From: RH-AL1 sp964235705
GTDB lineage: Bacteria; Pseudomonadota; Alphaproteobacteria; Rhizobiales; Beijerinckiaceae
NCBI GenBank assembly: GCA_964235705.1
Contig: CAXSDP010000007.1
Span: forward strand, 1-64,000
Length of the DNA stretch: 64,000 bases
Direction: 5' to 3'
Part shown: one piece after another, positions 1 to 8,251 of the stretch
Position numbering within the stretch: the stretch's first letter is position 1
Layout of the letters: each line of letters opens with the position of its first letter
Program-made: the position numbers and the translations under genes
The notes under the pieces: model-generated
Databases searched by the model: none
What the model was told of the DNA's origin: nothing
What the model saw: only the letters and a program-made list of their open reading frames with translations

Positions 1-1
1 G

Positions 2-307
2 GGCGACAAGGGCAAGTACACGGACAAGCAGAAGCGCAAGGCCGAACACATCGCCGACGGCTACGAGGCGCGCGGCGTCCCCGACGAGGAGGCGGAGCGC
101 CGGGCCTGGGCGACGGTCAACAAGGACGACGGCGGCGGCAACAAGTCGGGATCGGGACGCGCGACGCGTACCGGCCATCCCGCCGCGCATCGCGGGGGCG
201 CCGCGTCGGCCGCCCGGCCGGCGGCGGACAGGTCGGCGGCGGCCAGGAAGGGGGCGGCGACACGCAAGCGCAACGCCGCCGCCAAGACCGGCGGTTCCCA
301 GGCTTGA
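2..307 (+). CDS. Plasmid-stabilization-type small basic protein (5' end missing)
   Basis: The frame is open from the window edge to a TGA at 305-307 and gives the last 101 residues. The visible start, KYTDKQKRKAEHIADGYEAR, followed by a W-A-T-V-N-K segment and a run of Gly, Lys and Ser, matches the small proteins usually annotated 'plasmid stabilization protein' in Methylobacterium and rhizobia. That name is historical and no activity is established. The rest is an Ala/Arg/Lys-rich, probably disordered tail that could bind nucleic acid, which is inference. It converges on the MFS gene that ends at 311, so the two genes almost touch. The N-terminus lies outside the window. Confidence 0.75.
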   Translation, partial: GDKGKYTDKQKRKAEHIADGYEARGVPDEEAERRAWATVNKDDGGGNKSGSGRATRTGHPAAHRGGAASAARPAADRSAAARKGAATRKRNAAAKTGGSQA

Positions 308-310
308 GGG

Positions 311-1519
311 TCAGCCGGGACCACCCGTGAAATCCGAGCGGGGCTCGCTGGCGAAGTAGACCAGCGCCAGCAGCGGGAACAGCAGGCCGACCAGGCTCGC
401 CGCCGTCCAACCTCCAAGCGCGAAGGCCCAGCCGGCGGCGAAGGATCCGGCGGCACCACCCAGGAAGAACAGGGCGAGGTAGAGCCCGTTGAGCCGGCCG
501 CGCGCTTCCGGCCCCAGGGCGAAGATCTCGCGTTGCCCGACCACGAGGTTCGCGGCGACCGCGACGTCGAGCATCAGCGCGGCGACGACCAGCAGCGGCC
601 ATGACGTCAGGGCGCCGCCGACGAGCGCGACGAGGAAGGCGAGCAGGCCGCACGCCAGGGCGAGGATGGTGACCCGCCGGGTATGGCCGGCGTCCGCCGC
701 CCGCCCGGCCCAAGGGGACACGAGCGCGCCGCCGGCCCCGACCAGCGCGAACAGGCCGATGCCGACCTGCGTGAAACCGAAGCGCGGCCCTTCCAACAGC
801 AACGGAACCGCCGTCCAGAACAAGCTGAAGGCGCCGAACATCGCCGCCTGGTAGCCGCCCCGGCGACGCAGCACCACCGTCCCCGCGAGCAGGGGACCGA
901 GCGAGCGGAGCACCCGCCCGTAGGACATGCCACGCGGGCGGCGGACCGGCACCCGCAGGAACAGGAGCGGCATCAGCAGCACCACGGCCACGGCGCTGGA
1001 GGCGAAGATGCTGCGCCAACCCGCCCAATGGGCGAAGAAGCTCGCGGCGGGGCGCGACAGCATGATGCCGAAGAGCAGGCCTGACACCACCGTGCCGACC
1101 ACGCGCCCGCGACTGGCGTCGGGTGACAGGTGCCCGGCCAGCGGGACGATCACCTGAACGGCGCTGCTGGCGACGCCGATGGCGAGCGAGGCGGCGAAGA
1201 AGACGGCGGCGTTCGGTGCGACGAAGGCCGCCGCCAGCGCGATGACGAGGACCGTCATCATGGTGAGGATCAGCGCCCGGTTCTCGACGATGTCGCCCAG
1301 GGGCGCGACCAGCACCAATCCGGCGGCGTAGCCGAGCTGCGTGACGGTGACGAGGAGCCCGGACGAGGCCACGGGAAGGCCGTAATCGCGACTGATCAGC
1401 CCGACCAGCGGCTGCACGTAGTAGATGTTGGCGACGATGAGGCCACCGGCGAGCGCCAGCAGGAAGATCAGGGTGCCGGAAGCCGGTGTGACCTGTGGAT
1501 CGGTGGAAGCCTGCGTCAT
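311..1519 (-). CDS. MFS transporter (drug/arabinose efflux type)
   Basis: A 402-residue, strongly hydrophobic protein with the usual size and about 12 membrane segments of the major facilitator superfamily. The start chosen (ATG at 1519) places a short polar leader before the first helix (LIFLLALAGGLIVANIYYVQ). That segment, with YVQPL and the loop PLGDIVENR after helix 2, is typical of the bacterial 12-helix efflux subgroup often named 'MFS transporter' near arabinose-efflux permeases. The substrate cannot be inferred. A longer reading upstream of 1519 is poor in hydrophobic residues and antisense to the cupin gene, so it was not used. The gene is divergent from the cupin at 1676, with about 155 bp between them. 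Confidence 0.85.
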   Translation of the reverse strand: MTQASTDPQVTPASGTLIFLLALAGGLIVANIYYVQPLVGLISRDYGLPVASSGLLVTVTQLGYAAGLVLVAPLGDIVENRALILTMMTVLVIALAAAFVAPNAAVFFAASLAIGVASSAVQVIVPLAGHLSPDASRGRVVGTVVSGLLFGIMLSRPAASFFAHWAGWRSIFASSAVAVVLLMPLLFLRVPVRRPRGMSYGRVLRSLGPLLAGTVVLRRRGGYQAAMFGAFSLFWTAVPLLLEGPRFGFTQVGIGLFALVGAGGALVSPWAGRAADAGHTRRVTILALACGLLAFLVALVGGALTSWPLLVVAALMLDVAVAANLVVGQREIFALGPEARGRLNGLYLALFFLGGAAGSFAAGWAFALGGWTAASLVGLLFPLLALVYFASEPRSDFTGGPG

Positions 1520-1675
1520 GGTGCCGGTGTATACGCGACCTCGGGTCGTGTCCCCGCCCAACGTGTCCGGCGCGCGAACGACGTCCTCACGAAAAAGGTT
1601 TCCCTGCGCTGAAAATATTGGAAGAACGCGCGGGGACGACGGGGCTGCGGGCCGGGGACACGGCGGGAGGGTTGG

Positions 1676-1984
1676 ATGAAGATGCTGAAGCATTGGGACG
1701 AGATGGCGGTCGAACCACGCGGGCCGACCGTCACCAAGCGGCACGTCGACGGGCTCGGCGCCGGCCTCGTACGCCTCGACATCAAGGCCGGCACGGTGGC
1801 GGCCCGCCACTCGCACGCCTTCGAGCAGTTCGTGCAGGTGATCAACGGGCGCGGAACGCTGGAGACCGAGGACGGTCGTCATCCCTTCTCGGCCGGCAGC
1901 CTGTTCCATTTCGCGGCCGGCGCCTGGCACGCGGCCGAGTTCGACGAGGACACGGTGCTCGTCGAAACCAACCTCAAGGCCTAG
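1676..1984 (+). CDS. Single-domain cupin protein
   Basis: A 102-residue small beta-barrel protein. The pattern G-T-V-A-A-R-H-S-H-x5-Q at residues 38-50 followed by a second motif around G-S-L-F-H-F-A-A-G-A-W-H gives the His-x-His, Gln and distal His arrangement of a cupin metal site. Such lone cupins often bind Fe, Ni or Mn and act as small dioxygenases or sensors; the substrate here is unknown. The ATG at 1676 follows a G-rich stretch (gggaggg, 1667-1673) usable as a ribosome binding site. The gene is convergent with the DUF3597 gene, and the gap between them is a perfect 20-bp duplication. Confidence 0.8.
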   Translation: MKMLKHWDEMAVEPRGPTVTKRHVDGLGAGLVRLDIKAGTVAARHSHAFEQFVQVINGRGTLETEDGRHPFSAGSLFHFAAGAWHAAEFDEDTVLVETNLKA

Positions 1985-2023
1985 TCACCCTCGCGGGAGC
2001 CTCGTCACCCTCGCGGGAGCCTC
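1984..2023. repeat. Perfect tandem duplication, 2 x 20 bp, between convergent genes
   Basis: The unit gtcaccctcgcgggagcctc occurs at 1984-2003 and again at 2004-2023. It begins on the last base of the cupin stop codon and runs into the stop codon of the DUF3597 gene (2022-2024), so the whole space between the two convergent genes is this duplication. It looks like a recent slippage or duplication event. No hairpin with a T-tract is visible. Confidence 0.95.
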
Positions 2024-2474
2024 AATGCTTGAGGTCGGCCGGGAGCTTGCCGCCGTTGGCGGCGAACTTCGCCATCACCTCCTTGTGCAGCCACATGTTC
2101 ATCGAGGCCGAGTCGTTGGTGTCGCCGGTGTAGCTGAGTTCGTGGGCGAGCTCCTTGCGGGCGGTGAGGCTCGAATCCATGTCGAGCAGCTTCATCAGGT
2201 CGACGATGGAATGGCGCCAATCGAGCCCCTTGCCGTCGTCCATCCCATCGAGCACCTGCGCAACGTCGACCGATCCGCCGGCGGCCGGCGTGGCGGTGCT
2301 GGTCGAGCCGGCATCCGCCGACGGCGAGCCCGGCACGGCCGGCGGCGCGGAGCCCGCCCCGGTGGCGGTGTTCGCGGCCTGGGCGGCCGCCGGCTGGCCC
2401 GGGCTGGTCTCCGACGTCGCGGCCGGGTGACCCGCGCCGAAGACCTTGGACATGATGGTGCCGAAAATGCTCAT
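2022..2474 (-). CDS. DUF3597 domain protein
   Basis: A 150-residue protein. The C-terminal half (about residues 75-150) carries the DUF3597 pattern: L-D-W-R-x-S-I-V-D-L-M-K-L-L-D-M-D-S-S, then R-K-E-L-A-H-E-L and N-M-W-L-H-K-E-V-M. The N-terminus begins MSIFGTIMSKVFG, as is common in this family, and the middle is an Ala/Pro/Thr-rich linker. DUF3597 proteins are small soluble proteins, often annotated as LysM-like-associated or hypothetical, with no proven role. ATG 2474 is preferred over an upstream start at 2501 because it restores the conserved N-terminus. The last codons overlap the 20-bp duplication. Confidence 0.8.
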   Translation of the reverse strand: MSIFGTIMSKVFGAGHPAATSETSPGQPAAAQAANTATGAGSAPPAVPGSPSADAGSTSTATPAAGGSVDVAQVLDGMDDGKGLDWRHSIVDLMKLLDMDSSLTARKELAHELSYTGDTNDSASMNMWLHKEVMAKFAANGGKLPADLKH

Positions 2475-2606
2475 GGTTCCTCGCTGTGCGCCCACGGCCA
2501 CTTGGTCCCGGACGTTCCGATCGCGGCGCCGGACCGCCGGGCCGCCCCTAGCAACGCGGCAGGTGCGGCAAAGCTGCGGAGGCGGGCGACGCTATTTGCG
2601 GAACGG

Positions 2607-3611
2607 CTACTTCCCGGTCACCAGCAGGATCTTGCCGCTGTGGGCGGAAGATTCCATCATCTCGTGCGCCGCCCTCGCCTGCTCCAACGGGAAGCGCGCG
2701 TGGATCACCGGCTTGATCGTGCCGGCCTCCAGCAGCGGCATGACGTGGGCGCGCAACGCGTTGGCCACCTCGCTCTTCAGGGCGAGCGAGCGCGAGCGCA
2801 TCGTCGACCCCGTCAGCACGAGGCGACGCAGCATCATCGCGGTGAAGTCGATCCTCTCGGCGACGCTGCCCTGGAGGAAGGCGATCTGCACGAGCCGGCC
2901 CTCGGTGGCGAGGAGGGAGATGTTCTTGGCGATGTAGGACCCGCCGACCATGTCGAGGATCACGTCGATCCCCTTCTTGCCCGTGATCGCCTTGATCGCC
3001 GCGACGAAATCCTCGGTCCGGTAGTCGATGGCGTGGTCGGCGCCCAGCTCGCGGCAGAAGGCGACCTTCTCCGGCGAGCCGGCCGTGGTGAACACCTCCG
3101 CGCCGAACGCGTGGGCGAGCTGGATCGCGGTCGAACCGATGCCGCTCGACCCGCCGTGGACCAGGAAGCGTTCGCCTTTCCTCAGCTTCCCGCGCAGGAA
3201 AACGTTGTCGTAGACGGTGAAACTCGTTTCCGGCACGCCGCCGGCGTCGACGAGGCCCAGGCCGCGCGGCACCGGCAGGCAGAGGGGCGCGTCGGCCACC
3301 GCGTACTCGGCGTAGCCGCCGGAGCCGACGAGCGCGCACACCGCGTCGCCCTCCTTGAGGCCCCGCACGTCGGCGCCGAGCGCCACGACGCGGCCCGACA
3401 CTTCGAGGCCAGGGATCGCGGTTTCCCCCGGCGGCGGCGGGTAATTGCCCGAGCGCTGGATGATGTCCGGCCGGTTGATGCCGGCGGCCACCACCTCGAT
3501 CAGCACCTTGCCGGCCCCGGGCGTCGGGACGGGCGCTTCGGCGAGGTGGATGACGTCCGCCCCTCCGGTGCCGGCGAACTGGACCTGCTTCATGGTGGCG
3601 GGGATGGGCAT
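2607..3611 (-). CDS. Zinc-independent NAD(P)H quinone oxidoreductase (MDR family)
   Basis: A 334-residue medium-chain dehydrogenase/reductase of the QOR/PIG3 type. The N-terminal GroES-like part contains G-I-N-R-P-D-I-I-Q-R-x-G-N-Y-P-P-P-P-G (about 53-71), and the nucleotide-binding part has V-H-G-G-S-S-G-I-G-S-T-A-I-Q-L (about 148-162). The zinc ligands of alcohol dehydrogenases are absent, which fits quinone or enone reduction with NADPH. The ATG at 3611 gives the usual length and N-terminus (MPIPATMKQVQF). It is separated by about 75 bp from the membrane-protein gene that ends at 3686 on the same strand. Reductive detoxification of electrophiles or quinones is the likely role. Confidence 0.88.
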   Translation of the reverse strand: MPIPATMKQVQFAGTGGADVIHLAEAPVPTPGAGKVLIEVVAAGINRPDIIQRSGNYPPPPGETAIPGLEVSGRVVALGADVRGLKEGDAVCALVGSGGYAEYAVADAPLCLPVPRGLGLVDAGGVPETSFTVYDNVFLRGKLRKGERFLVHGGSSGIGSTAIQLAHAFGAEVFTTAGSPEKVAFCRELGADHAIDYRTEDFVAAIKAITGKKGIDVILDMVGGSYIAKNISLLATEGRLVQIAFLQGSVAERIDFTAMMLRRLVLTGSTMRSRSLALKSEVANALRAHVMPLLEAGTIKPVIHARFPLEQARAAHEMMESSAHSGKILLVTGK

Positions 3612-3660
3612 CGGGATCTCCTCGGGTGTGGCGGGAGAGTGGGCGAAAAGCGTCCCGATG

Positions 3661-3708
3661 GCTACTTGGCCGGCTGCTTGGCCGGCTACTTGACGAGCGA
3701 CTTGGCTG
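3661..3708. repeat. Decaying 12-bp tandem repeat at a gene end
   Basis: Four 12-bp units, gctacttggccg, gctgcttggccg, gctacttgacga and gcgacttggctg, run head to tail from 3661. The stop codon of the membrane protein (CTA, 3686-3688) lies inside the third unit, so the repeat both fills the intergenic space and forms the last codons of the gene. Confidence 0.8.
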
Positions 3709-5536
3709 GACGTCCTGCCTCGGCGCCCGACCGCCGCTCGACCGCGAACACGTGGTACGGTGTGCCGGCGAGCGGCACAGGGCGGAGCCAAACCGGCACC
3801 TGCCCGGCGAGGATCCGGGCGGCGAGGCCCTCCGGGGCGCGGATGGCGAGGCGCGGGGTGTCGTTGAAGCCGGTGCAGGTCACGACGTAAGTCGTGTGGC
3901 GGGCGGCGAGCAGGGCCCGCGCGGCGTCGGGTGCCGCCGACATGACGTCGTAGGCGTAACGGTTGCCGTCGTTGTTGCGGTGGTAGGGCGCGTCGAAGAC
4001 GTCCAACGCCGTGCCCGTGAGCAGGAACGGACCGGTGTCGATCGGGACCACCGCGCGGCCGGGCGGCAGCGCGGCGAGGGGGGCGAGGGCGGCGGGCGTG
4101 AAGCAGGTCTCCTCGCTCGCGCCCCGCGCGGGCGCGTCGGCGGGGAGGACCAGCGCCCACGCCGTCGACGTGAAGGGGAGGATCAGCGCGGGGGCGATCC
4201 CCGCGAGCCCGGCGAGCTTGACGCGACCGGCGAGCCTGACGCGGAGCGCGTCGGCGGCGAACACGCCGCCGCAGAGGGCGAGCGGCACCACGCTGCCGAG
4301 CACCCTGACCTGCACGAAGCCGAGCGCCAGCCCGAGCGCGACCAACGCCGCCACGAGGGAGAAACGCAAGGCGGCGGTGCCGCGCGACGTCCACGCCGCG
4401 ACGAGCAGCGCGCCGAGGCCGAGCGCGAGCGGCAGCGCGAGCATGAGGCCGAACATCGGCTCGCCCCGCATCAAGCGCGCCAGCGGTTGCGACTCGCTGA
4501 CGTTGTCGAGCCAGATCGCGCGCACCAGCGGGTCGACGCCGGCGAACGGGCTGCGCAGGCACGCGGGGAATAAGCAGGCGAGGATGACGAGGCAGGTGGC
4601 GCCGAGCGCGACGACCGCGCCGAGCCGGTGGGCGACGCGCGGCAGGTCGCGCGAGGTGAGGACGATCGATCCGACCGCCACGACCATGCCCAGCGCGAAA
4701 TGGGGCGCGCCGAACGCGTCGCTGACCGAGGCGGTCCATCGCTCGGGGGGCACCGTGGCGGCGAACACGGCCGGCAGGGTCGCGCCCAGGCCGAGGCCGA
4801 ACCAGCGCAGCGTCGGCGCCAGCGCCGCGCCGCGCGCGATCCAGGCGAGGAGCATCCCCGCGCAGAGCAGGCCCTGGAACGGCAGCGTTTCCAGGCTCAT
4901 CGCGAGCGCGAGCGCGACCAGCGCGCCGGCCACGCCGGCTTGGCGGGCGCGGCGGGGATCGAAGGCGGCGAGCGCCGACCCCACCGCCCAGAGCAGGGCC
5001 AAGGTTTCGGGGGCGTGGTGGCCGATGCGACCAGGCTGGAACTGCGCCAGCACGGAGGCGCTCAGCAGCAGGCCGACCAGGGCCAGCCCCGCGCGGTCGA
5101 ACAGGACGAGGCTGAGGCGCGCCATCCCGGCGTAGAGTCCGATGAGCAGCAAGGCGGGCATCGCGATCCGGGCCAGCGCCTCCGCCCTCGCGGGTTCGAA
5201 CACGACGCGGAACGCGACGATCAGGGCGGCGAGGGGCATGTCGACGAGGCGCGACCAGTGCATCGAGGCGCCGACCGGCGGATCGAGCCGCGCCGCCGAC
5301 ACGTCGTACCAGGACTGGCCGGCGAGCCAGGCCCGCACCTCGACCAAACGCATCGCGTCGTCGGGATCGCTGAAGCCGCCGTGCCTGACGGCATCGAAGG
5401 ACGGCACCATCATCGCCAACGACGCGAGCGCCGCGCAGGCGACGAGCGCGGCCGGACGCGGGACCATGACGGGCGCGACGCGGGCGCCGTTCGGCAGGTC
5501 GATCGACAGGGTCAAAGGGCGTACTCTCGCCTTCAT
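3686..5536 (-). CDS. Large polytopic membrane protein (glycosyltransferase-like)
   Basis: A 616-residue protein with around a dozen hydrophobic segments over residues 25-460 and a soluble C-terminal domain. Near the first loop it has D-P-D-D-A-M-R-L-V-E-V and G-A-S-M-H-W-S-R-L-V-D, that is, acidic pairs in the first periplasmic loop. This layout resembles GT-C fold glycosyltransferases such as the ArnT/PMT class, in which a loop-1 acidic residue is catalytic. That assignment is inference and the protein may only be 'hypothetical membrane protein' in databases. ATG 5536 is used; ATG 5467 would remove 23 residues that look non-membrane. It is divergent from the TTG-started gene at 5630. The sugar donor and acceptor are unknown. 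Confidence 0.7.
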   Translation of the reverse strand: MKARVRPLTLSIDLPNGARVAPVMVPRPAALVACAALASLAMMVPSFDAVRHGGFSDPDDAMRLVEVRAWLAGQSWYDVSAARLDPPVGASMHWSRLVDMPLAALIVAFRVVFEPARAEALARIAMPALLLIGLYAGMARLSLVLFDRAGLALVGLLLSASVLAQFQPGRIGHHAPETLALLWAVGSALAAFDPRRARQAGVAGALVALALAMSLETLPFQGLLCAGMLLAWIARGAALAPTLRWFGLGLGATLPAVFAATVPPERWTASVSDAFGAPHFALGMVVAVGSIVLTSRDLPRVAHRLGAVVALGATCLVILACLFPACLRSPFAGVDPLVRAIWLDNVSESQPLARLMRGEPMFGLMLALPLALGLGALLVAAWTSRGTAALRFSLVAALVALGLALGFVQVRVLGSVVPLALCGGVFAADALRVRLAGRVKLAGLAGIAPALILPFTSTAWALVLPADAPARGASEETCFTPAALAPLAALPPGRAVVPIDTGPFLLTGTALDVFDAPYHRNNDGNRYAYDVMSAAPDAARALLAARHTTYVVTCTGFNDTPRLAIRAPEGLAARILAGQVPVWLRPVPLAGTPYHVFAVERRSGAEAGRPAKSLVK

Positions 5537-5629
5537 TGCCGCCGACCTTATATGCGTGGTGGTTACCGCGCGCTTGACGGGCGCCACGGTGCCGAACGAA
5601 GACGCTGACATTCGCCGGAAAGGCAGCCC

Positions 5630-6187
5630 TTGGACGAATCCCCTCCCTCCGTCTCCAGTCGCGTCCTGCGCGTCTTGGCCGAGATCATCGTGGTGCTCTA
5701 CCTCGTGCTGGACGGGATCGTGTCGCCCCTGTTCGGCCCGCTCGTGCGCTGGCTGTCGCGCCTGCGGCCGGTGCGCCGGCTGGAGCGGGCGATCGCCTCG
5801 CTGAACCCTTACGTGATCCTCGTCCTGCTCGTCGTGCCGTTCGGCTTCGCCGAGTTCGCCAAGGTTTACGGCCTGATCCTGATCGCCGACGGCCATTACA
5901 GGATCGGCATGACGATGTTCATCGGCGCCTACGTCGTCAGCATCCTGGTGTGCGAGCGCATCTTCCATGCCGGCAAGGCACCGTTGATGACGATTGGTTG
6001 GTTCAAGGTCACCTACGATTGGCTCATGGCCATCCGCGACCGCATCCTCGCCTGGTTCCGCGGAACACGGATCTGGCGGGCGGCGGTCGACCTCAAACGC
6101 TCGCTGCGGCTTGGATGGCGACGGTTCGACGACCGTTTCCGGGCGCTGCTCGGACGGCGACCGAAGGGGATGCCGGGGCGGCCTTGA
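5630..6187 (+). CDS. Conserved membrane protein, TTG start
   Basis: A 185-residue protein with two clear hydrophobic regions (about 16-45 and 58-105) and a basic C-terminal tail rich in Arg and Trp. The pattern R-A-I-A-S-L-N-P-Y-V-I-L-V-L-L-V-V-P matches a widespread proteobacterial family of hypothetical inner-membrane proteins without known function. The TTG at 5630 is supported by ggaaagg (5616-5622) eight bases upstream; the first ATG would cut into the hydrophobic core. The stop is 38 bp before the pxpA start, so the two are probably co-transcribed. Confidence 0.65.
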   Translation: MDESPPSVSSRVLRVLAEIIVVLYLVLDGIVSPLFGPLVRWLSRLRPVRRLERAIASLNPYVILVLLVVPFGFAEFAKVYGLILIADGHYRIGMTMFIGAYVVSILVCERIFHAGKAPLMTIGWFKVTYDWLMAIRDRILAWFRGTRIWRAAVDLKRSLRLGWRRFDDRFRALLGRRPKGMPGRP

Positions 6188-6225
6188 GGGACGCACGGCG
6201 AACGACGACGGAACGCGGAGCGGTC

Positions 6226-6990
6226 TTGGGAACGATCGATCTCAACTGCGACTGCGGCGAGGGCTACGGTCCCTACGCGTTGGGCGACGATCGCGCGATG
6301 CTCGACGTCGTGACGACCGCCAACGTCGCCTGCGGCTTCCACGCCGGCGATCCCGACATCATGGCGGCGACCTTCGCGATGGCGCGGGACAAGGGCGTGG
6401 CGGTCGGCGCGCATCCCGGTTTCGCGGACCGGGCCGGGTTCGGCCGTCGCGCGATGGCCCACACGCAAGCCGAGGTGGAACGCCTCGTCGCCTACCAGAT
6501 CGGCGCCGCCACCGCGCTCGCGGCGCAGGCCGGCCACCGGCTCACCCACGTCAAGTCGCACGGCGCGCTCGGCAACATCGCCATGGTCGACGAGGGCATG
6601 GCGCGTGCCCTCGCGCGCGCCACCAAGGCCGTCGATCCGACCCTGGCCTTCCTCGCCATCGCCGGCACGGCGCTGGAGCGGGCCGGCGAGGCGGAAGGCC
6701 TCACCACCATCCACGAGATCTACGCCGACCGCGCCTACACCGACGAGGGCACGCTGGTGTCCCGCGCGCTGCCCGGCGCCGTGCTGCACGATCCCGCCGA
6801 GGCGGCGGCGCGCGCCGTCGCCATGGTGGGGGAACGCGCGGTCATCGCGCTGTCGGGCAAACGCGTGCCGGTCGACATCGAGTCCATCTGCATCCACGGC
6901 GACACGCCGGGCGCGGTGGCCATGGCGCGGGCGGTGCGGACCGCCCTCGAGCGCGCCGGCCTCACGCTCAGGCCGTTCGCCGCCGCTTGA
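6226..6990 (+). CDS. pxpA: 5-oxoprolinase subunit A (LamB/YcsF family)
   Basis: A 254-residue protein that begins T-I-D-L-N-C-D-C-G-E-G, the signature of the LamB/YcsF family. It continues with N-V-A-C-G-F-H-A-G-D-P and V-G-A-H-P-G-F-A-D-R-x-G-F-G-R, which form the metal site and carbohydrate-deacetylase-like fold. PxpA works with PxpB and PxpC to open 5-oxoproline (pyroglutamate) to glutamate using ATP, but neither partner is next to it here. The start is TTG 6226 by family length; another in-frame TTG at 6184 overlaps the previous stop and is possible. It faces the secreted-protein gene ending at 7030. Confidence 0.9.
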   Translation: MGTIDLNCDCGEGYGPYALGDDRAMLDVVTTANVACGFHAGDPDIMAATFAMARDKGVAVGAHPGFADRAGFGRRAMAHTQAEVERLVAYQIGAATALAAQAGHRLTHVKSHGALGNIAMVDEGMARALARATKAVDPTLAFLAIAGTALERAGEAEGLTTIHEIYADRAYTDEGTLVSRALPGAVLHDPAEAAARAVAMVGERAVIALSGKRVPVDIESICIHGDTPGAVAMARAVRTALERAGLTLRPFAAA

Positions 6991-7029
6991 GGCCCGTCCC
7001 CCACCGGCCGACCCGAGGTCGAGCCGACC

Positions 7030-7389
7030 CTACCTGGGCTTGCCGTTGGGGATGGACACAGTGTTCGCCGCCTCGCCCACGTCGCTGCGTCCGCAGATGA
7101 AGGAGAACACCGTGTCCAGGGCCGGGACGTCGGGCACGCCGACCGTGATGTTGACCGTCTTGGGATCCTTCAGGGCCGAGCCCGCCGGCTTGCCGGGGCC
7201 GCCATCCCCCTGCTTGTAGTCGGCGATCGAAACCGCGCGGATGGCCATGTTGGGCACCTTCGGCAGCCGTTCCAGCGAGGAGAAGACGCAGCTCTTCTCG
7301 TCGCTGGTGTAGGTCTTCGGGGCGCCCTGTCCGAGCGCGGGAACGCCCACGGCGCAGAACAGGGCGGTCAAGGCGGCGAGCGGTCGCAT
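7030..7389 (-). CDS. Small secreted protein of unknown function
   Basis: A 119-residue protein with an N-terminal signal peptide (MRPLAALTALFCAVGVPALG, then Q-G-A). The mature part has only two cysteines, in E-K-S-C-V-F and F-I-C-G-R, which could form a disulfide in the periplasm. No family was recognised. The coding frame shows the strong G/C third-position bias of its neighbours, so it is very likely a real gene. It converges on pxpA and its promoter region faces the 347-bp gap before the YbjN gene. Confidence 0.65.
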   Translation of the reverse strand: MRPLAALTALFCAVGVPALGQGAPKTYTSDEKSCVFSSLERLPKVPNMAIRAVSIADYKQGDGGPGKPAGSALKDPKTVNITVGVPDVPALDTVFSFICGRSDVGEAANTVSIPNGKPR

Positions 7390-7736
7390 CGGTTGGTTCC
7401 CTTTTCGCCTCCCCGTGCGATACCGGGCATGAGGGCGCTTGGCGGGCGTGGGATCAAGCATAGCGCGCTTTCCATGTGGACACAGCCTCGTCGAGCATGG
7501 ACGGATTCGCTCGAATCCACGAGCGTGTTCCCACGGGGCGCGGCGCCCGCGCCGTTCACGGCGGGCTTCGGGTCACGGTTGATCGGCGGGGGCAGCTTGT
7601 GATTCAGTCGCGGCGCCGCCGGCGAGTCACCGGCGGACCCTCGGCGGACGGCTTGTCGAGCGTCGTCTAACGCGTTTCGTTCACACCGGCGCACCGGCCC
7701 CCCACGGGTCCGCTCCGCCCGCATCGAGGCCATGGG
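7390..7736. other. Intergenic region, no gene recognised
   Basis: About 350 bp between divergent genes. It must hold promoters for the secreted protein (minus strand) and the YbjN-proC operon (plus strand). An inverted repeat GGATTCG-CT-CGAATCC lies at about 7503-7518. No convincing coding frame, RNA gene or clear -35/-10 pair was seen. Confidence 0.5.
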
Positions 7737-8243
7737 ATGTCGCTGTCGCAGATCGAAGCCGAAGCCGCCCGGACCGAGAACCCGGTCGACATCATCGAAC
7801 GTCTCGCGGCGCTCCATAACTGGACGTTCGACCGCGACGAGGAGGACGAGATCTCCATCGCCGTTTCGGGCGGCTGGGCCGACTACAACATCGCCTTCAC
7901 TTGGTTGCAGGACATGGAAGCGCTGCACGTCGCCTGCGCCTTCGACCTGAAGGTGCCCGCGCCGCGCCGGGGCGAGGTGCTGAGCCTCGTCGCGCTGATC
8001 AACGAGCAGATGTGGATCGGCCATTTCGACATCTGGCCGACCGACGGGGTCATCATGTTCCGCCACGCGCTGCTGCTCGCCGGCGGCGCCGAGCTGAACG
8101 GCCGCCAGTGCGAGAGCGTGCTCACCTCCGCCGTGTTGGCCTGCGAGCGCTACTACCAGGCGTTCCAGTTCGTGGTCTGGGCCGGCAAGACCGGGCGGGA
8201 GGCGCTCGACACGGCGATGATCGAGACGCGTGGCGAGGCGTGA
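7737..8243 (+). CDS. YbjN domain-containing protein
   Basis: A 168-residue soluble protein with the YbjN fold pattern: an N-terminal helix, then W-T-F-D-R-D-E-E-D-E-I-S-I-A-V, A-C-A-F-D-L-K-V-P, and L-V-A-L-I-N-E-Q-M-W-I-G-H-F. YbjN proteins resemble secretion or adaptor chaperones and influence motility and stress responses in E. coli, but the biochemical role is unknown. It overlaps the GTG that can start proC by 4 bp, and the same YbjN-proC pairing is common in Rhizobiales, which suggests translational coupling. Confidence 0.85.
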   Translation: MSLSQIEAEAARTENPVDIIERLAALHNWTFDRDEEDEISIAVSGGWADYNIAFTWLQDMEALHVACAFDLKVPAPRRGEVLSLVALINEQMWIGHFDIWPTDGVIMFRHALLLAGGAELNGRQCESVLTSAVLACERYYQAFQFVVWAGKTGREALDTAMIETRGEA

Positions 8244-8251
8244 GCCCCGGC